Assembly (NCBI GenBank): GCA_964487285.1
Contig: CAZAPZ010000021.1
Location: 1 to 20,006 of the forward strand
Source: CAZAPZ01 sp964487285
GTDB lineage: Bacteria > Campylobacterota_A > Desulfurellia > JAADFJ01
DNA: 20,006 bases
Direction of reading: 5' to 3'
Shown here: piece after piece, positions 7,588-14,531 of the stretch
Layout of the letters: every line of letters starts with the position of its first letter
Numbering within the stretch: the stretch's first letter is position 1
Notes under the pieces: generated by a model
Databases searched by the model: none
What the model saw: the letters and a program-made list of their open reading frames with translations, nothing else
Told to the model about the DNA's origin: nothing
Program-made: the position numbers and the translations under genes

Positions 7588-7606
7588 TTAGTGCGTAACA
7601 TCAGTT
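7588..7606 (-). repeat. Right terminal inverted repeat of the MITE-like element
   Basis: ttagtgcgtaacatcagtt is the exact reverse complement of the left repeat. It ends 36 bases before the murB start, so any murB promoter must lie inside the element or further upstream. Confidence 0.9.
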
Positions 7607-7642
7607 AAGAATAGAACTGCTGTAAATTAGTGGGAGTTTTAT

Positions 7643-8464
7643 ATGAAAGTTGGACAAAAAGACCTGTCGAGAAAAACAAGTATTGGAATCGGGCCCATCG
7701 TAAACTGGGTTGACATAGAAAATAATGAAGATCTTGCATTGCTTAAAGACTACGAAAAGCGATTTGAGAAATCATTCTGGATTGGAAACGGAAGCAACCT
7801 TTTAATATCTGATAATGCTGAAAAAACACTATTTGTACACCTATCGGGGAGTTTTAGCCGGGTAAAATTTGACGGAGAAAAAATTATAGCGGGAGCAGGT
7901 GTAATGCTTTGCGATCTGATAACTTTTTGTAAAAAGCATTCATTATCGGGACTTGAGTTCTTATCCGGAATACCTGCTACAGTGGGAGGAGCTATAAGTA
8001 TGAATGCAGGTGCATACGGCAATACAATATTAAACCAAGTTGAATCTATTTTGTATTTTAAGAATGGAAAAATCATAACAAATAAGCCTAAGAACTCTGA
8101 TTATGGTTACAGAAATGGACCAAAAGAAAAACTGCTTTTTGCTGAGTTTAGGGTTCAAAAATCCAATAGCGCAATAAATCTTAGGCGCATTATAAATGAC
8201 AGAAAAAAGAAACATCCGGATGGAAAAAGTTTCGGTTCGGTGTTCAAAAACCCCCAAGGACTTTATGCCGGAAAATTAATAGATGCATGTGGTTTGAAAG
8301 GAAAGTCGTCAGGCGGAGCTATTATATCAGAGCGTCATGCAAATTTTATAATAAATAGATCCAATGCATCGTTTGTTGATGTTTATAATTTGATTTTGCA
8401 GATGGAAAAAGTCGTATTTGACAGATTTTGTATTGTACTGGAAAGAGAGGTGAAGATTGTCTGA
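7643..8464 (+). CDS. murB: UDP-N-acetylenolpyruvoylglucosamine reductase
   Basis: This FAD- and NADPH-dependent cytoplasmic enzyme reduces enolpyruvyl-UDP-GlcNAc to UDP-MurNAc, the second committed step of peptidoglycan synthesis. The FAD-binding part shows IGNGSNLLISD (47-57) and LEFLSGIPATVGGAISMNAG (104-123). Catalytic candidates are Arg157 in YGYRNG, the proton-donating Ser199 in FGSVFKNP, and Glu269 in LEREV near the C-terminus. At 273 aa and without the extra loop of the E. coli enzyme, it is a type II MurB. The start is supported by GGGAG at 7632-7636. The end overlaps ddl by 8 bases. It is the first gene of the local dcw block; murC and murG are not adjacent upstream. Confidence 0.95.
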   Translation: MKVGQKDLSRKTSIGIGPIVNWVDIENNEDLALLKDYEKRFEKSFWIGNGSNLLISDNAEKTLFVHLSGSFSRVKFDGEKIIAGAGVMLCDLITFCKKHSLSGLEFLSGIPATVGGAISMNAGAYGNTILNQVESILYFKNGKIITNKPKNSDYGYRNGPKEKLLFAEFRVQKSNSAINLRRIINDRKKKHPDGKSFGSVFKNPQGLYAGKLIDACGLKGKSSGGAIISERHANFIINRSNASFVDVYNLILQMEKVVFDRFCIVLEREVKIV

Positions 8465-9377
8465 TAAAATCGCTGTAATCTACGGTGGTTATTCATGCGA
8501 AAGATTAGTGTCACTTAAAAGCGGAAAAGCGATTTACGATGCATTAAAAGCAGCCGGAATAGAAGCTATCCTTATAGATTTAAATAAACCGGATCTGTTA
8601 TTTGATCGAAGCTTTTTAAATAAGTTAATAAAAAACAGTATAAAAACTGCTGTTATTGCTATTCATGGAACTCCCGGAGAGGATGGTATTTTACAAGGTT
8701 TTTTGCAGTTATCAGGGATAAAATACTCCGGTTCATCTGTTGCTTCAAGTGCATTATCCATGGATAAACAGCTTTCAAAGCTGATTTTTCGTTCGAGGGG
8801 CATTCTCACTCCAAGATCTATGACAATCAAAAGCGATGAGGCTTTCAGTTTATCAAATTGGGAAATTTACCCTGCAGTTGTCAAACCTGCTGCCGAAGGA
8901 TCCAGTATTGGTGTTGCGACTGTAAATAACTTCAAAGAGCTTAATAGCTGCGCGAATGAATTGATGAATAAATATGCCAAACTTCTCATTGAGGAAAAAA
9001 TTGATGGGGATGAATTGACAGTTGGATTTATGGGAAAAACTTCGCTTCCTATAATAAAAATAGTTCCAAAGACAGGCTTTTATGACTATAAAAATAAATA
9101 CACAAAGGGCAACACCAAATATATAGTTCCTGCACCAATAGATGACAATACTACTGAGGTTGTTACAAAAACCGCATTAAATGCGATAACGGCAATAGGA
9201 GCAAGCGGTGCATCGAGAGTTGACATAATACTAAAAGATAGCAAACCATATGTGTTAGAGGTCAATACCATACCGGGTATGACGGAAACGAGCCTTCTGC
9301 CGCAAGCGGCAAAAGAGGCAGGATATGATTTTAAAGCTCTTTGCAAGTGGATAGTTTCGGATGCTAAGAAGAGGTAA
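8457..9377 (+). CDS. ddl: D-alanine--D-alanine ligase
   Basis: This ATP-grasp enzyme makes the D-Ala-D-Ala dipeptide for peptidoglycan. The N-terminal block AVIYGGYSCERLVSLKSGK includes Glu15. It is followed by HGTPGEDGILQGFLQLSGI and YSGSSVASSALSMDKQLSK. The ATP-grasp core has VVKPAAEGSSIGVA and LIEEKIDGDELTVG. FYDYKNKY retains the tyrosine typical of D-Ala-D-Ala rather than D-Ala-D-Lac ligases, and VDI plus LEVNTIPGM hold the metal ligands. The TTG start at 8457 is favoured because GAGAGG at 8445-8450 is well placed and the N-terminus is complete from it. At 306 aa it has family length. Both ends overlap neighbours, so it is translationally coupled in the cluster. Confidence 0.95.
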   Translation: MSDKIAVIYGGYSCERLVSLKSGKAIYDALKAAGIEAILIDLNKPDLLFDRSFLNKLIKNSIKTAVIAIHGTPGEDGILQGFLQLSGIKYSGSSVASSALSMDKQLSKLIFRSRGILTPRSMTIKSDEAFSLSNWEIYPAVVKPAAEGSSIGVATVNNFKELNSCANELMNKYAKLLIEEKIDGDELTVGFMGKTSLPIIKIVPKTGFYDYKNKYTKGNTKYIVPAPIDDNTTEVVTKTALNAITAIGASGASRVDIILKDSKPYVLEVNTIPGMTETSLLPQAAKEAGYDFKALCKWIVSDAKKR

Positions 9378-10185
9378 AACAGTAAAGAAACCGGTTGATT
9401 TGTTTAGAAATAAATTGATTGCTAAAGATAAAAGCAGAAAAGTGGTGAGATTGTCTAAATTCTTATATCTCTTATTGACGGTTATAGCCGTTTTTGGCAT
9501 TGGGTTTTCTTATATTAAAATTCAAACAGCATTAAATAATGGTTTGATACTACCTATAAGGCATATTTATATCAAGGGCGCAAAGCATATTTCCAATTTC
9601 ACAATCAAAAAAGCATTGCATGGAAAAAATGCCTCTCTACTGACATTAAATAGAAAAAGTATCAGCAGATATTTACAAAAAAACAGCTGGTTTTCAAGCT
9701 TAACCGTTATAAAACGGTTTCCTAATACGCTCATACTTGATGTATCGGAACGCAAACCTGCGCTTGTTCTTTTATGCAATAATAAGAAGTGGTTAGTGGA
9801 TACAAAAGGATATAGATTCAAAAGAATAATAACTCATTCCGAGCGCTTTCTGCTGCCGATAGTGCACGCATCAAGCTGCTATGATCTAAAATCCAACTAT
9901 AATCTTTATAGTAGGCTGCTGATTGTCAAAAAATGGCTTGGTAAATTTATTTCGGTGAAAAGAATTGACATAATTGGAAATGCAATCTACTATAAATCAG
10001 GAAAGGGTCCTGTTGTTATTGTACCTGTGCGTATGAATATTAAATTGATAAATAAACATATACATAAATTAAGTAGTTTTTGGGAATATTATAGTAAAAA
10101 AGATAAGATTAGGAATATTGATAAAATCTCGCTTGTACTTAATAATCAGATACTTATTAAATGGAAGGTGAAACATGGTGGATGA
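9361..10185 (+). CDS. ftsQ: Cell division protein FtsQ
   Basis: This bitopic divisome protein links early and late division proteins and binds FtsB/FtsL. A basic cytoplasmic tail of about 33 residues precedes one membrane segment (about 34-53). The POTRA domain follows, from IRHIYIKGAKHISNFTIKKA to VIKRFPNTLILDVSERKP, and then the FtsQ beta domain (KKWLVDTKGYRFKRI). At 274 aa the length is normal. Sequence conservation is low, as is usual for FtsQ, but the POTRA pattern and the position between ddl and ftsA make the call firm. It overlaps ddl by 17 bases and ftsA by 11. Confidence 0.93.
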   Translation: MLRRGKTVKKPVDLFRNKLIAKDKSRKVVRLSKFLYLLLTVIAVFGIGFSYIKIQTALNNGLILPIRHIYIKGAKHISNFTIKKALHGKNASLLTLNRKSISRYLQKNSWFSSLTVIKRFPNTLILDVSERKPALVLLCNNKKWLVDTKGYRFKRIITHSERFLLPIVHASSCYDLKSNYNLYSRLLIVKKWLGKFISVKRIDIIGNAIYYKSGKGPVVIVPVRMNIKLINKHIHKLSSFWEYYSKKDKIRNIDKISLVLNNQILIKWKVKHGG

Positions 10186-11389
10186 CACTGTTGCTGGTCT
10201 TGATATAGGCACTACTAAAATCTGTGCTGTTATAGGACACTTGAATGAGGAAACGTCTTTGGAGATAATAGGAATCGGCAATGCTCCTGCAAAAGGTGTA
10301 AGGAAAGGTATAGTAACAAATATAGAACAAGCTGTTTCATCTATCAAGCTTGCTGTTGATGCTGCCAGTTCAATGTCTGGAACGAAAATAGATTCGGTTG
10401 TTGTTGGTGTTTCGGGAAGTCATATACAATCTTCTGACAGCCACGGAGTTGTTGCTGTCAGGGGTAAAGAAATTACAAAAAATGACATAGATCGTGTCAT
10501 GGAAAATGCTCAGGCTATATCCATAACTCCCGACAGGAATATAATTCATTCGTTGAGTCAGGAATATATTGTTGATGATCAAGCCGGAATAAAAGATCCG
10601 ATAGGTATGAGCGGGGTTAGGCTTGAGGTCAAATCTCATATAATCACAGGTAATGTGGCTTTGGTTCAGAATGTGATAAAAAGCTGCACTAGAGCCGGAC
10701 TTGATGTAACCGATATAATTTTGGAGCCGCTTGCTTCCGCAAAAGCTATTTTAAGTGAAGACGAAATCGAACTTGGTGTTGCTATGATTGATATAGGCGG
10801 CGGCACAACGGATCTTGCCATTTTTTATGACGGAAGTGTGCGTTACACAAAAGTTTTGGGTATTGGCGGAAATCAGTTTACCCATGATATCGCAGTTGGT
10901 CTCAGAACGCCGGAAAAACAGGCTGAAAAAATAAAAATTAAATATGCAAGCGTCGGAGAGTCGGCATTCTCGGAAGAGATAATTGAGGTTCAAGGCATAT
11001 CAGGCAGAGGAATAAGAGAAATACAAAAAAGCGATCTTTATGAGATAGTTCAGCCCAGAACAGAGGAGCTTTTAAATTTTGTTAAAAATGAATTGGATGC
11101 AAACAATTTTATCAATATGCTTACGGGGGGATTGGTTTTGACAGGCGGAGGATCAATGCTCAATGGATTGGCATCTTTTGCCGGAGACTTTTTTAATTTG
11201 CCGGTTAGAATAGGAATTCCTTATGATATAACAGGCATAAACGATATGGTTGAAGGACCGGAATACTCGACAGCCGTTGGATTAGTTAAGTACGGTTTGG
11301 GAGATAAAAAGGGAATACCTCAAAAAAAATCATTTGGGTATAGTTCCGTGTTTGAGAGAATGAAAAGCTGGTTCAAGGAGTTGTTTTGA
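10175..11389 (+). CDS. ftsA: Cell division protein FtsA
   Basis: This actin-like ATPase tethers FtsZ filaments to the inner membrane. Phosphate-binding and adenosine motifs of the actin fold are visible: AGLDIGTTKICAVIG near the N-terminus, VAMIDIGGGTTDLAIF in the middle and LVLTGGGSMLNGL near residue 325. The SHS2 insertion (1C domain) covers roughly residues 85-165. The last 15 residues, VFERMKSWFKELF, form an amphipathic helix typical of the FtsA membrane-targeting sequence. At 404 aa it has family length. The ATG has a GGAAGGTG-type ribosome-binding site inside ftsQ, and the stop shares one base with the ftsZ ATG. Confidence 0.97.
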   Translation: MVDDTVAGLDIGTTKICAVIGHLNEETSLEIIGIGNAPAKGVRKGIVTNIEQAVSSIKLAVDAASSMSGTKIDSVVVGVSGSHIQSSDSHGVVAVRGKEITKNDIDRVMENAQAISITPDRNIIHSLSQEYIVDDQAGIKDPIGMSGVRLEVKSHIITGNVALVQNVIKSCTRAGLDVTDIILEPLASAKAILSEDEIELGVAMIDIGGGTTDLAIFYDGSVRYTKVLGIGGNQFTHDIAVGLRTPEKQAEKIKIKYASVGESAFSEEIIEVQGISGRGIREIQKSDLYEIVQPRTEELLNFVKNELDANNFINMLTGGLVLTGGGSMLNGLASFAGDFFNLPVRIGIPYDITGINDMVEGPEYSTAVGLVKYGLGDKKGIPQKKSFGYSSVFERMKSWFKELF

Positions 11390-12450
11390 TGAATAGCCAA
11401 ACATCAGGGGCGATTATAAAAGGAATTGGAGTTGGCGGAGGAGGATGCAACAGTATCAATACTATGATACGAAAAAATGTAGCCGGTGTTGATTTTTTTA
11501 GCGTTAATACAGATGTGCAAAGCCTAAATATGGCACTTGAGGGTACAACTGTTATACAAATAGGGAAAAAACTGACAAATGGACTTGGAGCCGGAGCAAT
11601 TCCTGAAATTGGAAGAAATGCTGTAGAAGAAAACATTGATGAAATTGAAAATATAGTTAAAGGCGCCGATATGGTGTTTATAGCTGCAGGTATGGGAGGC
11701 GGTACAGGTACCGGTGCAGCTCCGATAGTTGCAAAAATTGCGAGAGATCAAGATATTCTAACCGTTGGAGTTATAACTAAACCGTTTTTGTTTGAAGGCA
11801 AAAGAAGAGAAAAAAACGCCGAGCATGGTATTAAAGAGCTCTCAAAATCATGCGACAGTGTTATAATTATACCAAATCAGAAGCTTTTGGAAACGCTCCC
11901 TGCAAATACATCTCTTCTTGATGCTTTTAGTTTTTCGGATGATATCTTAAGACAAGCAGTACAGGGAATAAGCGATTTAGTGAACCAGTCGGGGCAGATT
12001 AATGTCGATTTTGCCGATGTAAAAACAATCATGAGCAATAAAGGCGTGGCGATTATGGGTACAGGCGATGCAACCGGAGATGATAGATCTAAAATAGCCG
12101 CTCAAAAGGCAATATACAGCCCCTTACTTGACAATATTAACTTGACGGGAGCGTCTGATATATTGGTAAATATATCGGCCAATGATAGCTTGTCATTAAG
12201 AGAAGTTGAAGAAGCAATAGATGTTATTAGAGTTGCAACAAACAGTGATGCCGAGCTAATATTCGGTACTGTTATAGATAATAGTCTTGATAATTTTATT
12301 AGAGTAACAGTTATAGCGACAGGCTTTGGTATTCCCAAACGAACATTTACAAGATCGACTAATACGCAGCCTGCCGATATTAATTTTTCCAATGAAGATG
12401 ATACCGATATTCCAACTTTCATTAGGACAAAGTCTAATAACAAAAAATAA
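11389..12450 (+). CDS. ftsZ: Cell division protein FtsZ
   Basis: This tubulin-like GTPase forms the Z-ring. The start is the ATG at 11389, with AAGGAG at 11375-11380; a TTG one codon earlier is not needed. Motifs (numbered from this ATG) are the N-terminal KGIGVGGGGCNSI, the tubulin signature GGGTGTG at 103-109 and the T7 synergy loop NVDFAD at 205-210, needed for GTP hydrolysis in the polymer. The conserved C-terminal peptide DIPTFIRTK (340-348) binds FtsA and other partners. At 353 aa it is short for FtsZ. The globular domain is complete, and the shortening lies in the disordered linker, only about 20 residues (320-339). Confidence 0.98.
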   Translation: MNSQTSGAIIKGIGVGGGGCNSINTMIRKNVAGVDFFSVNTDVQSLNMALEGTTVIQIGKKLTNGLGAGAIPEIGRNAVEENIDEIENIVKGADMVFIAAGMGGGTGTGAAPIVAKIARDQDILTVGVITKPFLFEGKRREKNAEHGIKELSKSCDSVIIIPNQKLLETLPANTSLLDAFSFSDDILRQAVQGISDLVNQSGQINVDFADVKTIMSNKGVAIMGTGDATGDDRSKIAAQKAIYSPLLDNINLTGASDILVNISANDSLSLREVEEAIDVIRVATNSDAELIFGTVIDNSLDNFIRVTVIATGFGIPKRTFTRSTNTQPADINFSNEDDTDIPTFIRTKSNNKK

Positions 12451-12451
12451 T

Positions 12452-12469
12452 CGGAAACTGAATTTTCCG
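12452..12469 (+). other. Small hairpin at the ftsZ-plsY junction
   Basis: cggaaa (12452-12457) pairs with tttccg (12464-12469) around a 6-base loop. The last stem base is the first base of the plsY GTG start. No T-run follows closely, so it is a poor terminator candidate. It may instead affect plsY initiation, which shows no Shine-Dalgarno. It could be chance. Confidence 0.3.
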
Positions 12470-13029
12470 TGTTAGTTGTTTTTATATTGGCAAGTTACGT
12501 TGTGGGATCAATACCTTTTGGATGGATCATAGGAAAACTGTTAGGTAAAGATATAAGAAAACTTGGGTCTGGAAATATCGGAGCTACTAATGTTGCAAGA
12601 GTAAACGGAACATTATACGGCGTCGCAGCATTTATTTTAGATTTTCTGAAAGGTGCAGTTGTTGTGCTGATTGCAATGAAGTTTTCATCAGCCGATTCTA
12701 TTGCCGCTGGTGTTGCCGTTGTAATTGGACATGATTACTCGATATTCTTGCGTTTAAAAGGCGGAAAAGGTATATCAACTACATTGGGTGTTTTATTCGT
12801 ATGGTCTTATCCTATTGCATTTATTTCATTGGCAGCGTGGCTTATAGCTTTTGCCGTAACAAGAATTTCATCTATATCATCAATAGTATCAATTCTATCA
12901 ATGGTGGCAGCAAGTTATTTTGTTGGAAAACAGTTATTTTACCCTATAATTTTACTTGCGATTATTGCTGTTTTAAGACATCATGATAATATAAAGCGAT
13001 TGCTATCAAAACAGGAAAAAAAGCTTTAA
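12469..13029 (+). CDS. plsY: Acyl-phosphate glycerol-3-phosphate acyltransferase PlsY
   Basis: This integral membrane enzyme transfers acyl groups from acyl-phosphate to glycerol-3-phosphate, the first step of phospholipid synthesis. The family motifs are intact: GSIPFGWIIGK near the N-terminus, LGSGNIGATNVAR, VVIGHDYSIFLRLKGGKGIS (the HxxS/FKGGKG-type block) and the C-terminal LRHHDNIKRLL. Several hydrophobic segments match the usual multi-pass topology. At 186 aa it is slightly short. The GTG start leaves a minimal N-terminus that begins almost at the first membrane helix. There is no clear ribosome-binding site. The 18-base gap to ftsZ suggests co-transcription with the dcw genes. Confidence 0.93.
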   Translation: MLVVFILASYVVGSIPFGWIIGKLLGKDIRKLGSGNIGATNVARVNGTLYGVAAFILDFLKGAVVVLIAMKFSSADSIAAGVAVVIGHDYSIFLRLKGGKGISTTLGVLFVWSYPIAFISLAAWLIAFAVTRISSISSIVSILSMVAASYFVGKQLFYPIILLAIIAVLRHHDNIKRLLSKQEKKL

Positions 13030-13118
13030 TTTTTAAAACTTTTATCTTTTGATCTTTCCAATGAGTAAAAATGATTAGATGCTCTTAAATATATTTATAA
13101 CAGGCGGAGAAAGTTAAA

Positions 13119-13157
13119 ATGTTTATTTACAATATCACATATTCTTACATATTATGA
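13119..13157 (+). CDS. Putative 12-codon leader peptide upstream of mnmA
   Basis: An ATG at 13119 with a good Shine-Dalgarno (AGGCGGAG at 13102-13109) opens a 12-codon ORF, MFIYNITYSYIL. Its TGA at 13155-13157 overlaps the mnmA ATG at 13154 in an ATGA arrangement. mnmA itself has only A/T-rich sequence with no ribosome-binding site directly in front. The simplest reading is a translated leader that couples ribosome delivery to mnmA. The peptide is rich in Tyr (3) and Ile (3) codons, which could make it sensitive to tRNA state, but that is speculation. It is too short for homology to support it. Confidence 0.4.
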   Translation: MFIYNITYSYIL

Positions 13158-14194
13158 AAACCGTGCTTGTTGCGATGAGCGGAGGTGTTGATAGTTCTGT
13201 TAGTGCATATTTATTAAAGAAACAGGGCTATAATGTGATTGGCGTTACAATGGCACTTACAAATTACGAAAATAAAGACTTCAAAAGAAGCTGCTGCTCG
13301 GAGAAAGATCGTTATCTTGCAAGGTATGTTGCAGCTCAAATAGATATACCGTTTGAGATTGTTGATTATAGGGAGATTTTTAAAAAGGAGGTAATACTTC
13401 CATTTATAGAATCTTACAAAAGGGCGGAGACGCCAAACCCATGTATTTTGTGCAATAACAGAATGAAATTTTCCCATCTTTTCAAATTTGGCGAAAAGTT
13501 TGGGGCTGAATATGTTGCCACTGGTCATTATGCAAAGATTGTCAAACACAACGATAAGTTTTTTGTGAAAAAAGGTGTGGATTCTAAGAAGGATCAGTCA
13601 TATTTTCTTTATAATTTAGATGAACCTGACATCAAACGTGTACTGTTTCCACTCGGAGATTTGCATAAAACTGAAGTAAGAAAAATTGCCAAATCAGCAA
13701 AACTGATAATTGACAACAAACCGGAGAGTCAGGAAATATGTTTTGTCGATACGGATTATAGGAGTTTCATTTCAGATAAGGTAGAATCAAAACCAGGTTT
13801 TTTAATTGACGAAAAGGGCAATGTGCTTGGAAAACATAGCGGAATAGAGAATTTCACAATTGGGCAGCGTAAAGGAATTAATCTTTCGCTTCCTTATCCT
13901 GTGTATGTGAAAAAGATTGATCCGGCTTCTAAAAATGTTACAGTCACAAGCAGAGATAAAATTGTTGTGAAAAAATTTTATATTAAGGATTATGTCTTAA
14001 AAAATGACCGATTACATTTTAATGCTTTGGTAAAAATTAGATCGCAGAGCATAGAAATAGAATCAGAGCTAAAAGTTAAAGATGGCAAAATCGAAGTCAG
14101 TTCAGAAAAAGGATTTTGGGGAGTAACTCCTGGGCAATCAGCAGTAGCATATATTGATGATTGTATTGTAGCAGGCGGCATAATATCAAATTAA
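13154..14194 (+). CDS. mnmA: tRNA-uridine 2-sulfurtransferase MnmA
   Basis: This enzyme adenylates and thiolates U34 of tRNA Lys, Glu and Gln, forming s2U34; it is cytoplasmic. The N-terminal PP-loop AMSGGVDSSVSAYLL (7-21) binds ATP. The catalytic cysteine pair is Cys97 (TPNPCILCN) and Cys196 (ESQEICFVDTDYRSFI). ATGHYAKI and KKDQSYFLYNL are further family blocks, and the C-terminal beta-barrel region has FTIGQRKGINLS. At 346 aa it has normal length. ATG 13154 gives the expected MKTVLVAMSGG start. There is no good Shine-Dalgarno of its own; a leader ORF ends on its start codon. No sulfur-relay genes lie next to it. Confidence 0.96.
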   Translation: MKTVLVAMSGGVDSSVSAYLLKKQGYNVIGVTMALTNYENKDFKRSCCSEKDRYLARYVAAQIDIPFEIVDYREIFKKEVILPFIESYKRAETPNPCILCNNRMKFSHLFKFGEKFGAEYVATGHYAKIVKHNDKFFVKKGVDSKKDQSYFLYNLDEPDIKRVLFPLGDLHKTEVRKIAKSAKLIIDNKPESQEICFVDTDYRSFISDKVESKPGFLIDEKGNVLGKHSGIENFTIGQRKGINLSLPYPVYVKKIDPASKNVTVTSRDKIVVKKFYIKDYVLKNDRLHFNALVKIRSQSIEIESELKVKDGKIEVSSEKGFWGVTPGQSAVAYIDDCIVAGGIISN

Positions 14195-14267
14195 GAGCGG
14201 ACTACTTTAATTTTAGTTTTAGTTTGATATAGTCATTTTATGATAGGAATTTCTAATAAATAAACAA

Positions 14268-14491
14268 ATGACATTAATAAATGCAGAGATGTGAGAGTCG
14301 GTTAAAGTTATAAAGCTTCCGAACGGAATATCGTCACGACAGTATTTAAACGCTTTATCAATGATGCTGGCTCAATTTTGACTGTAACAAGGAAGTCCGC
14401 ATTAAAAGGACCTATAATGGTAAAAGTTGGATTAATCGAGATTGCAATAGGCAGAGGTTTATTGGAAAAAGTGGAGGTTGAAATTATTTAA
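14268..14491 (+). pseudogene. feoA: Degenerate feoA-like gene (ferrous iron transport protein A)
   Basis: Conceptual translation across this 224-base stretch resembles a small SH3-like FeoA protein, but it is broken. From ATG 14268 it reads MTLINAEM, then a TGA at 14292-14294, then ESVKVIKL and RQYLNALSMM to about 14366. The frame must then shift by one base (a lost base at 14367-14368, where FeoA usually has PG). After that it reads GSILTVTRKSALKGPI, EIAIGRGLLEKVEVEII and a TAA at 14489-14491. The block LKGP...V...EIAIGRG...KVEVE is characteristic of FeoA. Two independent lesions argue for a pseudogene rather than a sequencing error. There is no feoB in the window. The match is by eye and needs a profile search. 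Confidence 0.65.
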
Positions 14492-14520
14492 ATTACGAAA
14501 GATTTTTATCTTTAAACTGC

Positions 14521-14527
14521 AAGGAGG
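14521..14527 (+). promoter_or_regulatory. Strong ribosome-binding site that fixes the ald start
   Basis: AAGGAGG lies 4 bases before the ATG at 14532. It overrides a longer TTG-initiated reading from 14478, whose extra 18 residues have no counterpart in the family and overlap the end of the decayed feoA. Confidence 0.85.
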
Positions 14528-14531
14528 TTAT

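Larger units (their letters stand above)
7339..7606. mobile_element. MITE-like element with perfect 19-bp terminal inverted repeats
   Basis: This 268-bp non-coding element fills most of the dxs-murB gap. Its ends, 7339-7357 and 7588-7606, are perfect 19-bp inverted repeats. Inside are further inverted repeats: a perfect 16-bp pair (7371-7386 with 7457-7472), a symmetric nested arm (7406-7435), a 9-bp pair (7480-7488 with 7568-7576) and a 7-bp hairpin (7490-7510). There is no credible ORF or transposase. Size, terminal repeats and lack of coding capacity fit a miniature inverted-repeat transposable element mobilised in trans. I see no unambiguous target-site duplication; the flanks TTAGAA and TTAAGAA are similar but not identical. 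A structured RNA gene is an alternative reading. Confidence 0.75.

Noticed and set aside
7339..7606. CRISPR array or attC site
   Set aside because: The repeats are inverted and each occurs once; there are no regular direct repeats with spacers, and the element is not an integron site by layout.
11386..11388. TTG as the ftsZ start
   Set aside because: It is one codon before an ATG that has well-spaced AAGGAG; nothing favours the TTG.
12452..12480. Rho-independent terminator after ftsZ
   Set aside because: The stem is only 6 bp, not GC-rich, and the following T-rich run is interrupted; plsY starts on the hairpin itself.
12801..12986. Plus-strand 61-residue ORF inside plsY
   Set aside because: It is out of frame within a well-conserved plsY and has no motif of its own.
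14198..14400. Inverted repeat gcggact/agtccgc flanking the feoA remnant
   Set aside because: Only 7 bp, nearly 190 bases apart, with one arm inside the feoA coding remnant; most likely chance.
14478..14531. TTG-initiated N-terminal extension of ald
   Set aside because: A strong AAGGAGG sits 4 bases before ATG 14532, the extra 18 residues have no family counterpart, and they overlap the feoA remnant.
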